A DNA stretch of 6,807 nt from Chloroflexota bacterium (GCA_019136175.1 JAGVUS010000423.1:1-6807); one strand, 5' to 3'. Counted from the first letter of the stretch, positions 1-5,772 are shown. The notes: generated by a model from the letters alone, not told the origin. A program made the numbers and translations.

Positions 1-221
1 AACATCCTGACCTTTCTTGTCTGGGGCTGGGACAAGTTCCGCGCCCAGGCACAACAGTGGCTGGCACCGGAAAAATCATTGTTCTTTCTCATGATTGCGG
101 AGGGCATTGGGAGCACTGGCAGGAATGGGATTGTTTCGCTGCAAGACGCATAAAACATTTTTCTGGCGCTGATTGGCATCAGCCTTGTGGTTCATGTGAT
201 GATTATTTTTTCATGTCTTCA
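1..221 (+). pseudogene. Decayed DUF1294 membrane-protein gene (duplicate of 3970-4218), 5' end outside window
   Basis: This stretch aligns base for base with the intact DUF1294 gene downstream: position 1 matches 3994. The first 60 bases differ at one position and then similarity drops. Reading in the ancestral frame gives NILTFLVWGWDKFRAQAQQW, followed by a 2-base deletion near 108-112 that shifts the frame into a TAA at 151-153. A 1-base deletion near 170 restores frame, and another 1-base deletion lies near 200. The ancestral stop TAA has become TCA at 219-221. It cannot encode the full membrane protein. The first eight codons of the ancestral gene would lie left of the window. I am confident it is a remnant. 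The exact deletion positions are hand-aligned and could move by a few bases. Confidence 0.88.
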
Positions 222-307
222 TCCGCCAGGAGGTGGAAGTTTACCTTATCCAGTTCTGGATTTGGTCTTTCCCCATCGTTCCATCCGCAAATATCCCGAT
301 CGACCAG
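1..307 (+). repeat. Direct repeat, left copy (degenerate)
   Basis: Left member of a pair of direct repeats, with right copy at 3994-4305. It spans most of a DUF1294 gene, the intergenic ribosome-binding site and the start of a nitroreductase gene. By hand alignment it is 5 bases shorter than the right copy between position 1 and the nitroreductase start (240 versus 245 bases), then gap-free from 241 to 307. The repeat begins left of the window, so its true length is unknown. Faint protein-level similarity may continue to about 327. Confidence 0.9.
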
Positions 308-330
308 CCAGACGAGGTGATACAAATTGA
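241..330 (+). pseudogene. 5' fragment of a nitroreductase gene (duplicate of the start of 4239-4757)
   Basis: Downstream of the decayed DUF1294 copy, a well-preserved ribosome-binding site AGGAGGT (228-234) still sits 6 bases before the ancestral start, but the start codon TTG has become TTA at 241-243. The frame then reads LPYPVLDLVFPHRSIRKYPD, clearly the same protein as the N-terminus of the intact nitroreductase, including the flavin-contacting RSIRKY segment. After about 307 the match fades. A 1-base indel would restore a nitroreductase-like DEVIQID reading up to about 327. As written, the frame ends at TGA 328-330. The remaining ~140 codons of the family domain are absent, because the transporter operon starts about 100 bases later. 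It is non-functional both by truncation and by loss of its start. Confidence 0.85.
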
Positions 331-359
331 TTGATGAAATCCACCTTAAGTAGTAGTAT
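331..359 (+). promoter_or_regulatory. Candidate sigma-70 promoter for the transporter operon
   Basis: TTGATG at 331-336 and TAGTAT at 354-359 are separated by 17 bases, each matching four of six consensus positions. The pair lies about 70 bases before the binding-protein start in the only non-repeat gap upstream of the operon (331-429). A second, poorly placed -10-like CATAAT occurs at 398-403 without a good -35. I see no convincing operator palindrome here. The call rests on spacing and weak matches only. Confidence 0.3.
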
Positions 360-429
360 GATTTTATAGGGCACCCACATTGCAACACCTGAAATCACAT
401 AATTTTCATGAGAATACAGGAGGAACGCA

Positions 430-1725
430 ATGAAAATGCAATTTCGCTTCATGATTATTGTTTTAATGCTCAGCCTTGTGATCTCGGCTTGCACAACAAC
501 TGCTCCCACGAACCCAGCCACCACCGAAGGTACAATTGTGATCCGTGCTGGCACGGGAGACGGTGGTGATGGTCTGACCCCTCATCAACAAATCATCATG
601 AACTTTGAAGACTTGAACCCCAATGTGATTGTCCAACTCGAGCCCGTCTCCGGTAGAGATTACTATGCCCGCTTGCTCACCCAGCTGGCAGCCAAAGCTG
701 CCCCAGATATCATCCAGATTGGTGATGATGCAGTACCTTCTTTCGTAACCAAAAATGCCTTCGTCCCCCTGGATACATATCTCAAGGACAGTAATTTTGA
801 TACCAGCATTTATCTGCCCGGACTTTTGGATCCGGGCAGAATTGATGGCAAGCAGTATCTCCTCCCCAAAGACTACTCACCGTTGGCTGTATATTACAAC
901 AAAAAGCTTTTTGATGCAGCTTCGGTCCCATATCCGGTTGATGGCTGGACCTGGGAGGATCTGCTCGCCACCGCCCAAAAGCTGACTCTGAAAGATGCTT
1001 CTGGTAACGTGACCCAGTGGGGGATCCAACTGCCGGCAGCGTGGACGACCGGTTTTGAATACTGGGTAGCCGCCGCTGGTGGTTCGTTGATCAGCGAGGA
1101 TGGGAAAAGCTTTGTTGGTGCCATGGATTCCGCAGATGTTGTCCGCGCAGTTCAATTCTATGCCGACCTGTACAATAAATACCAGGTTGCTCCACAACCG
1201 GCGGATATGAATGCCTTCGGCGGGGGGAACAGTGAATTTGCCAACGGCAAAGCAGCAATGATGCTTTTTGGTCGATGGCCACAAGGTGGTTTCAAGACAA
1301 ATCCCAATATTTCCCTGGGAGTGGTGGCTCCGCCAATGGATAAGGTGCGCGCCAATATCCTTTTCTGGGGTGGTTTTGGCATTGCTGCAACATCCAAAGA
1401 ACCAGATACTGCCTTTAAATACCTGAGCTATGTTTCCGGTGAGCCTGGTGCCCAAGTGTGGAAGGATTGGGCGCTTCCGGCGGTCAGGAGTGTAGCTGAA
1501 TCTTCCGGGTTATCCAATGACCCAATTGAAGGGGTATGGATTGGGGAACTGAACCACCTGGTGCCCCGTGCATACACCTTCACCCCTTACTGGAATGAGA
1601 CAGCGGACCCTGCGCTGCGCAAGGTGCTCGAATCGGTCATCCTCGATCCAAACGCTGATGTGAAGGGATTGTTGACCCAAGCCGCCAAAGACGCCCAAGC
1701 AGCCCTGGATAAATTAGGAAAATAA
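430..1725 (+). CDS. Sugar ABC transporter substrate-binding lipoprotein (COG1653/UgpB-type)
   Basis: Extracellular solute-binding protein of a CUT1-type carbohydrate importer, 431 residues, a usual family length. The N-terminus is a lipoprotein signal peptide: basic start, hydrophobic core (residues 7-18) and lipobox I-S-A-C, with Cys21 as the predicted lipidated residue. A Thr/Pro/Ala-rich linker follows. Family hallmarks visible in order are APDIIQ (91-96), the LAVYYNKKLF strand-helix segment (152-161), GWTWEDLLATAQKLT (172-186), FANGKAAMMLFGRWPQ (270-285) and GFGIAATSKEPDTAFKYL (315-332). The ATG at 430 is preceded by AGGAGGAA at 418-425, 4 bases away; an ATG two codons in is an alternative. 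It is first in an operon with two permease genes, but separated from them by 102 bases containing a strong hairpin. The sugar cannot be told from sequence; aromatic residues such as W283 and W343 are plausible ring-stacking positions (inference). Confidence 0.93.
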   Translation: MKMQFRFMIIVLMLSLVISACTTTAPTNPATTEGTIVIRAGTGDGGDGLTPHQQIIMNFEDLNPNVIVQLEPVSGRDYYARLLTQLAAKAAPDIIQIGDDAVPSFVTKNAFVPLDTYLKDSNFDTSIYLPGLLDPGRIDGKQYLLPKDYSPLAVYYNKKLFDAASVPYPVDGWTWEDLLATAQKLTLKDASGNVTQWGIQLPAAWTTGFEYWVAAAGGSLISEDGKSFVGAMDSADVVRAVQFYADLYNKYQVAPQPADMNAFGGGNSEFANGKAAMMLFGRWPQGGFKTNPNISLGVVAPPMDKVRANILFWGGFGIAATSKEPDTAFKYLSYVSGEPGAQVWKDWALPAVRSVAESSGLSNDPIEGVWIGELNHLVPRAYTFTPYWNETADPALRKVLESVILDPNADVKGLLTQAAKDAQAALDKLGK

Positions 1726-1746
1726 CACCCATCCATTGTTATCAAA

Positions 1747-1786
1747 GAGTGATATGTGTGCTGGCTACGCAGCACACATATCACTC
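1747..1786 (+). promoter_or_regulatory. Perfect intercistronic hairpin between binding-protein and permease genes
   Basis: The arms GAGTGATATGTGTGCT (1747-1762) and 1771-1786 are exact reverse complements over 16 bases. The flanking G1763 and C1770 add a 17th pair, leaving a 6-base loop GCTACG. It starts 21 bases after the binding-protein stop and ends 41 bases before the first permease start. No U-run follows (next bases CATATCCCC), so a classical intrinsic terminator is unlikely. In binding-protein transporter operons (malE-malF of enteric bacteria is the known example), stem-loops at this position protect the upstream message from 3' exonucleases and help make the binding protein more abundant than the permeases. 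That role here is inference from position and stem quality. Confidence 0.85.
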
Positions 1787-1827
1787 CATATCCCCATGGA
1801 TTGAATGATCAAGAACAAAGTTAGACA

Positions 1828-2718
1828 TTGAAATCTCTCCACCGAAAAGAAGCGTTAAGTTTTTATATTGCCATCTCACCCTGGTTGGTGGGGTTTTTGC
1901 TGTTCACCGCCGGACCGATGGTGATCTCTCTTTTGACCAGCTTTACTGACTGGGACTTATTGACCGATCCATTGTGGGTGGGGCTGGACAATTATCGCAA
2001 TCTGGCAACGGACCCGCTGTTCATTCAATCCATTAAGGTCACTCTGGCTTATACTGCGGCATATGTCCCCCTCGACCTGGCTGGCGGCTTACTCCTTGCG
2101 CTTCTGGTACGCCCGCAGTTCAGGGGAATTGGTGTCTTTCGCACCATTTTCTACCTGCCAACAGTTTTTTCTGGTGTAGCTTTTGTGGTGGTATGGCTTT
2201 GGATGCTCAATCCTAATGGCGGATTGATTAACCTGGCACTTGGTTGGTTTGGAATTGAAGGACCACGCTGGCTGCTTGATCCGAAATACTCCCTGTGGGC
2301 TTTGGTAATGATGAGTTTCTGGGGATGGGGGCGTTCAATGGCGCTCTATCTGGGCGGTATGCAGAGTATCCCTGGGGAGCTTTATGAGGCTGCAGCCATG
2401 GATGGCGCCGGTAGTGTCCGCCAGTTTTTCGCGGTCACCCTGCCGTTGCTTTCTCCCACCATCTTTTTCAACCTCGTACTGAGCGTGATTGCCACCTTCC
2501 AGTCCTTCACCAGCGCTTTTGTGGCAACAAATGGGGGTCCGCTTGATTCAACGCTTTTCCTGGTCTTATATATCTACCGTCAAGCCTTTGAGTTCTTCCA
2601 CATGGGCTACGCTGCTGCCCTCGCCTGGGTATTGTTTGCCATTGTCCTGGTCTTAACCCTCCTGTTATTGCGCAGTCAGAAGTTTTGGGTGTTTTATCTC
2701 GGAGAGCGAAGTAAATGA
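1828..2718 (+). CDS. Sugar ABC transporter permease 1 (MalF/UgpA-type)
   Basis: Inner-membrane permease of a CUT1 importer, 296 residues. It has the family N-terminus (REAL-type basic start then ISPWLVGFLLF, residues 17-26) and about six hydrophobic segments (roughly 11-36, 72-95, 105-128, 153-178, 208-232, 261-283). The ATPase-docking EAA loop is present: YEAAAMDGA at 186-194 and LPLLSP at 205-210. The start is TTG at 1828: an in-frame TAG lies two codons upstream (1822-1824) and the next downstream starts would remove the first membrane segment. No good Shine-Dalgarno sequence precedes the TTG (AAGAACAAAG only), suggesting weak translation relative to the upstream gene. Its stop TGA overlaps an ATG (ATGA, 2715-2718) of a short bridging frame. 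It should pair with permease 2; no ATPase is encoded nearby. Confidence 0.93.
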   Translation: MKSLHRKEALSFYIAISPWLVGFLLFTAGPMVISLLTSFTDWDLLTDPLWVGLDNYRNLATDPLFIQSIKVTLAYTAAYVPLDLAGGLLLALLVRPQFRGIGVFRTIFYLPTVFSGVAFVVVWLWMLNPNGGLINLALGWFGIEGPRWLLDPKYSLWALVMMSFWGWGRSMALYLGGMQSIPGELYEAAAMDGAGSVRQFFAVTLPLLSPTIFFNLVLSVIATFQSFTSAFVATNGGPLDSTLFLVLYIYRQAFEFFHMGYAAALAWVLFAIVLVLTLLLLRSQKFWVFYLGERSK

Positions 2719-2759
2719 AAACCCTCATAATTTCTTTTTTCAACCCAGACAATCAATGA
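2715..2759 (+). CDS. Possible 14-codon bridging ORF between the permease genes
   Basis: An ATG overlapping the permease 1 stop (ATGA) opens a frame encoding MKTLIISFFNPDNQ, ending at TGA 2757-2759, one base before the permease 2 ATG at 2761. GGAG at 2701-2704 lies 10 bases upstream of this ATG, while permease 2 itself has no recognisable ribosome-binding site. The arrangement would let terminating ribosomes restart and be handed to permease 2. No homology is recognised and the frame is short enough to be chance, so this is offered as a translational-coupling candidate and not as a firm gene. Confidence 0.2.
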   Translation: MKTLIISFFNPDNQ

Positions 2760-2760
2760 T

Positions 2761-3612
2761 ATGAAAGAATATTCAACCCCCATTTTACAGCCCCGCGGAT
2801 GGCAAAGATACTTGCACATCGGATTCCTCCTCACTGTAGCCATGATATTCCTGGCTCCCGCCCTATGGATGATCTCTTCCTCGCTCAAGCCCGATTATGA
2901 AATTTTTGCGACCCCACCCACCCTCTTACCAGTCAGCCCGCGCTGGCAAAATTATCCCGAGGCATTGACCTCCCTGCCTTTTGGTCGTTTTGCCATTAAC
3001 ACTTTGATTATCGCTCTCAGTACAATTATCGGACACCTTCTGTCTTGCTCGATTGTGGCATACGGTTTTGCCCGCTTGCAGGCTCCAGGCAAGGGTTTCT
3101 TTTTTGTCTTAATGCTCTCCACCCTCATGCTGCCATATCCGGTAACCATGGTGCCGCTCTTCATTATCTTTTCAAAATTGGGACTCATCAATAACTTTAT
3201 TCCACTGATCCTGCCAGCATTCTTTGGCAATGCTTTCTATATTTTCTTGTTGCGCCAATCGTTCAAGCAAATCCCCGCCGACCTGGAAGATGCCGCCCGT
3301 ATGGACGGAGCCACCACCTTCCAGGTGCTGCGAAATGTGATCTTACCGCTGTCCCGACCCGCGTTGGCAACTGTGGCAATTTTCACCTTCCAAGCTGCAT
3401 GGAACGATTTTCTGGGTCCCCTAATTTTTCTGCACGATCAATCTCTTTACACACTGCAGCTTGGATTAAGTCTCTTTCGCGGTGCTTACAATGTGCAGTG
3501 GGCGTACCTGATGGCAGCTTCACTCGTGATAACATTACCTGTCATTGCAATCTTCTTCATCGCGCAAAAATCTTTCATTGAGGGAGTTGGTTTTACGGGT
3601 ACAAAAATTTGA
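2761..3612 (+). CDS. Sugar ABC transporter permease 2 (MalG/UgpE-type)
   Basis: Second inner-membrane permease of the CUT1 importer, 283 residues, a typical length. It has the signature first segment (19-42) followed by SSLKPDYEIFATPP (40-53), characteristic of MalG-type subunits, then further membrane segments around 76-100, 112-137, 145-165, 200-220 and 247-268. The EAA loop reads LEDAARMDGA (175-184) with LPLSRP at 195-200. The C-terminus ends in the common QKSFIEGVGFTGTKI form. The start ATG at 2761 lies 42 bases after the permease 1 stop and lacks a Shine-Dalgarno sequence; a 14-codon frame ends immediately before it. It is the last gene of the operon. No strong terminator follows within the next 100 bases, and no ATP-binding subunit is encoded here, so a shared MsmK/UgpC-type ATPase elsewhere is the likely partner. 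Confidence 0.93.
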   Translation: MKEYSTPILQPRGWQRYLHIGFLLTVAMIFLAPALWMISSSLKPDYEIFATPPTLLPVSPRWQNYPEALTSLPFGRFAINTLIIALSTIIGHLLSCSIVAYGFARLQAPGKGFFFVLMLSTLMLPYPVTMVPLFIIFSKLGLINNFIPLILPAFFGNAFYIFLLRQSFKQIPADLEDAARMDGATTFQVLRNVILPLSRPALATVAIFTFQAAWNDFLGPLIFLHDQSLYTLQLGLSLFRGAYNVQWAYLMAASLVITLPVIAIFFIAQKSFIEGVGFTGTKI

Positions 3613-3810
3613 TTTTGCTGGTGATTGTGGATACAACAATAACCGACAATTACTTCAAGCCCCTGTTGCAGGCAGACTTGCAGCAAGCTGGTGAAATACC
3701 GTTTTTTATTGTTCGATAGTTTGCCAGCTTTCTTTGAGGTGAGCTCGATATCAAATCCTTCCCGGCATTTCATCCAAATGTCAACCTGCTTCCCATGCGT
3801 AAAAGTGGAA

Positions 3811-3816
3811 TATAAT
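3811..3816 (+). promoter_or_regulatory. TATAAT, possible -10 box upstream of the DUF1294 gene
   Basis: A perfect TATAAT hexamer lies on the plus strand about 150 bases before the DUF1294 start. No good -35 is present: the best is TTCCCA at 3790-3795, only 15 bases away. It may be chance in a locally AT-rich stretch, and the implied leader would be long. Confidence 0.2.
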
Positions 3817-3853
3817 GACATCGGATCACTCTCAGTGCCCGCTGAAGTTGTTA

Positions 3854-3955
3854 AGAGGTATAACCGGCTGCATCCATGATCTCCCGATACCTCTCCTCAA
3901 TGCACCGGGCTGGTTTGTAAGCCGCGATGATCTTATCCCACCGGTTTTGTTGGAG
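3854..3955 (-). pseudogene. Possible 3' remnant of an unknown minus-strand gene
   Basis: On the minus strand a 34-codon frame, open after a TGA at 3956-3958 and ending at TAA 3851-3853, ends in ARCIEERYREIMDAAGYTS. It is rich in charged and helix-forming residues and uses GC-ending codons much like neighbouring genes, unlike the flanking noise. It has no plausible start and is cut exactly where the leader of the DUF1294 gene begins (ribosome-binding site 3959-3965), as expected if a rearrangement joined the unit to the end of another gene. I do not recognise the family. Chance is a real alternative at this length. Confidence 0.25.
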
Positions 3956-3969
3956 TCAGAGGTGAATCA

Positions 3970-4218
3970 TTGAATATATATTACATCATCGTCAACATCC
4001 TGACCTTTCTTGCCTGGGGCTGGGACAAGTTCCGCGCCCAGGCACAACAGTGGCGAGTGCCGGAAAAATCGCTGGTTTTTCTCGTGATTGCCGGGGGTCC
4101 TTTGGGAGCGCTGGCAGGAATGGTGTTGTTTCGCCACAAGACGCGTAAAACTTTTTTCTGGCTGCTGGTTGGAATCAGCCTTGTTGCCCACGTGGTGATT
4201 TATTTATCCATGTCTTAA
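3970..4218 (+). CDS. DUF1294 family small membrane protein
   Basis: An 82-residue membrane protein of the DUF1294 family, whose biochemical role is unknown. Family features seen: a first hydrophobic segment (about 3-16), the WDKFRAQAQQWRVPE motif (W-D-K at 17-19, then WR-PE), a glycine-rich second segment with GGPLGALAGM, the FRHKTRKTFF motif linking to the last segment, and a hydrophobic C-terminus. The start is TTG at 3970, preceded by GAGGTGA at 3959-3965 with a 4-base spacer; no ATG or GTG fits the family N-terminus. It is followed after 20 bases by the nitroreductase gene, with which it is probably co-transcribed, and the same order is kept in the decayed copy at the left edge of the window. 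Full family length, no defects seen. Confidence 0.9.
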   Translation: MNIYYIIVNILTFLAWGWDKFRAQAQQWRVPEKSLVFLVIAGGPLGALAGMVLFRHKTRKTFFWLLVGISLVAHVVIYLSMS

Positions 4219-4305
4219 TCCGACCAGGAGGTGGAAATTTGTCTCACCCAGTTCTGGATTTGATCTTCTCCCGTCGTTCCATCCGAAAATACACCGATCA
4301 ACCAG
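3994..4305 (+). repeat. Direct repeat, right copy (intact genes)
   Basis: Right member of the direct-repeat pair with 1-307. The first 60 bases (3994-4053) match positions 1-60 at 59 sites, while the next 45 match at only 33, by hand count. Both genes in this copy are open and complete, so this is the parental or retained version. Confidence 0.9.
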
Positions 4306-4757
4306 TGGATCGGGAAGTATTGGTGGAGTTGTTACAGGCTGGCATGGCTGCCCCAAGTGCAATGAATTCCCGTCCCTGGGAATTTGCCATAGTTACCGAC
4401 CCAGTTAAACTGGATGCATTGAGAAAGTCCCTGCCGTTTGGTAACTATCAAGCACCTGCTGCAATTATCCCCCTGTACAACCCCTTGATTGGCAGTAATC
4501 CCATCAGTGTGTCATTCTGGCAACAGGACCTCTCTGCAGCGGTTCAAAACATATTAATTACTGCATCCGGGATGGGCTTGGGGACTGTCTGGATTGGCGT
4601 CCATCCCATGCCCCCACTGGTTGGGGCGGTACGAAAGATTATCAAGGCACCGCGCTGGATCACTCCGCTGTGTGTCATTTATGTTGGACACCCGGATCAA
4701 ACCAAGTCACCCCGCACACAGTACGAGGAGCGCAGGGTTCATTGGGATGAATATTAG
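4239..4757 (+). CDS. Nitroreductase family protein (FMN-dependent NAD(P)H oxidoreductase)
   Basis: A compact 172-residue member of the nitroreductase superfamily: cytoplasmic flavoproteins, usually dimeric, that transfer electrons from NAD(P)H through FMN to nitro, quinone or other acceptors. Visible hallmarks are SRRSIRKY (11-18, phosphate/isoalloxazine contacts), PSAMNSRPWEF (39-49, the family P-S-x-x-N-x-x-P-W element), a central helix with QNILITASGMGLGTVWIG (103-120) and the typical C-terminal YEERRVHWDEY (162-172). The start is TTG at 4239 with a strong AGGAGGT (4226-4232) 6 bases upstream. It follows the DUF1294 gene by 20 bases and converges with ppk2, the two stop codons being 6 bases apart. 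The physiological substrate cannot be told; many short family members of this kind are uncharacterised. Confidence 0.93.
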   Translation: MSHPVLDLIFSRRSIRKYTDQPVDREVLVELLQAGMAAPSAMNSRPWEFAIVTDPVKLDALRKSLPFGNYQAPAAIIPLYNPLIGSNPISVSFWQQDLSAAVQNILITASGMGLGTVWIGVHPMPPLVGAVRKIIKAPRWITPLCVIYVGHPDQTKSPRTQYEERRVHWDEY

Positions 4758-4763
4758 AATGGT

Positions 4764-5663
4764 TTATTCGGCTTCTTCTGCCATTACATACAACTGGGGC
4801 ACAAAGGTCTGATCAGTGATGGGGGGTCTGACATAACCGTGTTCTTCCTGCCGGGGTGGCAGGACGATGGGTTCCGGTGTCAAATCCTCGAATGGGATCA
4901 AGCTGAGAAGATGATGAATACAATTCAACCGGGCACACATCTTGTTGTCTGCATTGACCACGTACCAGGGAGCCTGCTTGATATCGGTATGGGCAAACAT
5001 CTCGTCCTTGGCTTTGGAGTACTCCACCCAGCGTGAACGGGATTGCAGGTCCATTGGGCTCAATTTCCAACGCTTTGTCGGGTCATTGATCCGGTCTTGA
5101 AAACGTTTCTCCTGTTCCTTGTCGCTGACCGAGAACCAGTATTTGATCAGAATAATGCCCGACCGCACCAGCATCCGCTCAAACTCCGGTACCGAGCGTA
5201 GGAATTCGCTATATTCATCGTCCGTACAGAATCCCATCACGCGCTCCACGCCTGCACGGTTGTACCAGCTGCGGTCAAACAGGACGATTTCTCCTCCAGC
5301 AGGAAGGTGGGCAACATAGCGCTGAAAATACCATTGTGTTTTTTCCCGTTCGGTTGGTGTGGGTAATGCCACAACCCGGCAGACGCGCGGGTTCAGGCTC
5401 TCGGTGATGCGCTTGATGACCCCACCCTTCCCGGCAGCATCTCTGCCTTCGAACAAGACAATTACCTTCAAGCCTTTAAACCTTACCCATTCCTGCAGCT
5501 TCACCAACTCAATTTGCAATGCGCGCAGTTCATCAAGGTATGTTTTCTTTGTTATTTCCACCCTCCCATCCAAGGCAGCCGCTGGTTTTGATTTCTCAAC
5601 ATTCACTGTTTTTTTTGTTTTTTCACCGGATGAATTCTTGGGTTCCTGCTTCTTTTTGGACAT
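4764..5663 (-). CDS. ppk2: Polyphosphate kinase 2, class I type
   Basis: Cytoplasmic polyphosphate:nucleotide phosphotransferase, 299 residues. It moves phosphate between polyphosphate and nucleoside diphosphates, usually discussed as regenerating ATP or GTP. After a Lys-rich, low-complexity N-terminus (about 1-30) comes one PPK2 domain: Walker A GRDAAGKG (73-80), the NPRVCRVVALPTPTEREKTQWYF region (91-113, written here with its key P-T-x-x-E and Q-W-Y-F), Walker B IVLFD (126-130) followed by RSWYNRAGVERVMGF, and the lid-region elements KRWKLSPMD (197-205) and EYSKAKDEMF (214-223). The single domain and overall pattern match the Pseudomonas-type class I group. The ATG at 5661-5663 has GGAGGT (minus strand, 5667-5672) 3 bases away. 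The gene is monocistronic, convergent with the nitroreductase gene, and likely transcribed from the promoter at 5734-5763. No key residue is missing. Confidence 0.95.
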   Translation of the reverse strand: MSKKKQEPKNSSGEKTKKTVNVEKSKPAAALDGRVEITKKTYLDELRALQIELVKLQEWVRFKGLKVIVLFEGRDAAGKGGVIKRITESLNPRVCRVVALPTPTEREKTQWYFQRYVAHLPAGGEIVLFDRSWYNRAGVERVMGFCTDDEYSEFLRSVPEFERMLVRSGIILIKYWFSVSDKEQEKRFQDRINDPTKRWKLSPMDLQSRSRWVEYSKAKDEMFAHTDIKQAPWYVVNADNKMCARLNCIHHLLSLIPFEDLTPEPIVLPPRQEEHGYVRPPITDQTFVPQLYVMAEEAE

Positions 5664-5733
5664 CTTACCTCCACACCCAGCAAGTCTTCAATTGTTGGAA
5701 AAACCACAAAATCAATACACATCGCCTGCATTC

Positions 5734-5763
5734 ATTATAGTAACAATTACAAAATGGGGTTAA
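5734..5763 (-). promoter_or_regulatory. Candidate sigma-70 promoter for ppk2
   Basis: Read on the minus strand, TTAACC (5758-5763) and a perfect TATAAT (5734-5739) are separated by 18 bases. The -10 lies about 70 bases before the ppk2 start, a plausible leader length. The -35 matches four of six consensus positions. Confidence 0.45.
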
Positions 5764-5772
5764 AAAAATAGG

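Larger units (their letters stand above)
3613..3969. other. 357-bp intergenic region without an intact gene
   Basis: This gap separates the transporter operon from the DUF1294 gene. Short frames cross it on both strands (a GTG-started 62-codon frame at 3691-3879 plus, and a 111-codon minus frame from 3821 back into the permease gene). Neither shows a ribosome-binding site or recognisable family signature. The right part (3854-3955) reads like a coding remnant on the minus strand, listed separately. I see no clear intrinsic terminator: the only T-run (TTTTTT just after 3700) follows a stem of three or four pairs. No tRNA or insertion-sequence ends are visible. Confidence 0.6.

Noticed and set aside
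57..320. 87-codon plus-strand open frame at the left edge
   Set aside because: It runs through the decayed DUF1294 and nitroreductase copy in mixed frames; homology to 3994-4305 shows it is not the ancestral reading frame.
877..1455. 192-codon minus-strand open frame inside the binding-protein gene
   Set aside because: It is a shadow of a clearly coding plus-strand gene with full family signatures. Its translation has no recognisable domain and no ribosome-binding site.
1747..1786. Reading the strong hairpin as an intrinsic terminator
   Set aside because: No U-run follows the stem and the downstream permease genes have no visible promoter of their own, so a stability or processing element fits better.
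3680..3710. Possible intrinsic terminator for the transporter operon (GGTGAAATACC then TTTTTT)
   Set aside because: The stem is only three or four base pairs, too weak to support a terminator call.
3486..3821. 111-codon minus-strand frame running from the intergenic gap into the permease 2 gene
   Set aside because: About a third of it overlaps a certain gene on the other strand. It has no ribosome-binding site and no recognised motif.
3691..3879. GTG-started 62-codon plus-strand frame in the 3613-3969 gap
   Set aside because: No Shine-Dalgarno sequence, no motif, and composition unlike the neighbouring genes. It also overlaps the more gene-like minus-strand fragment.
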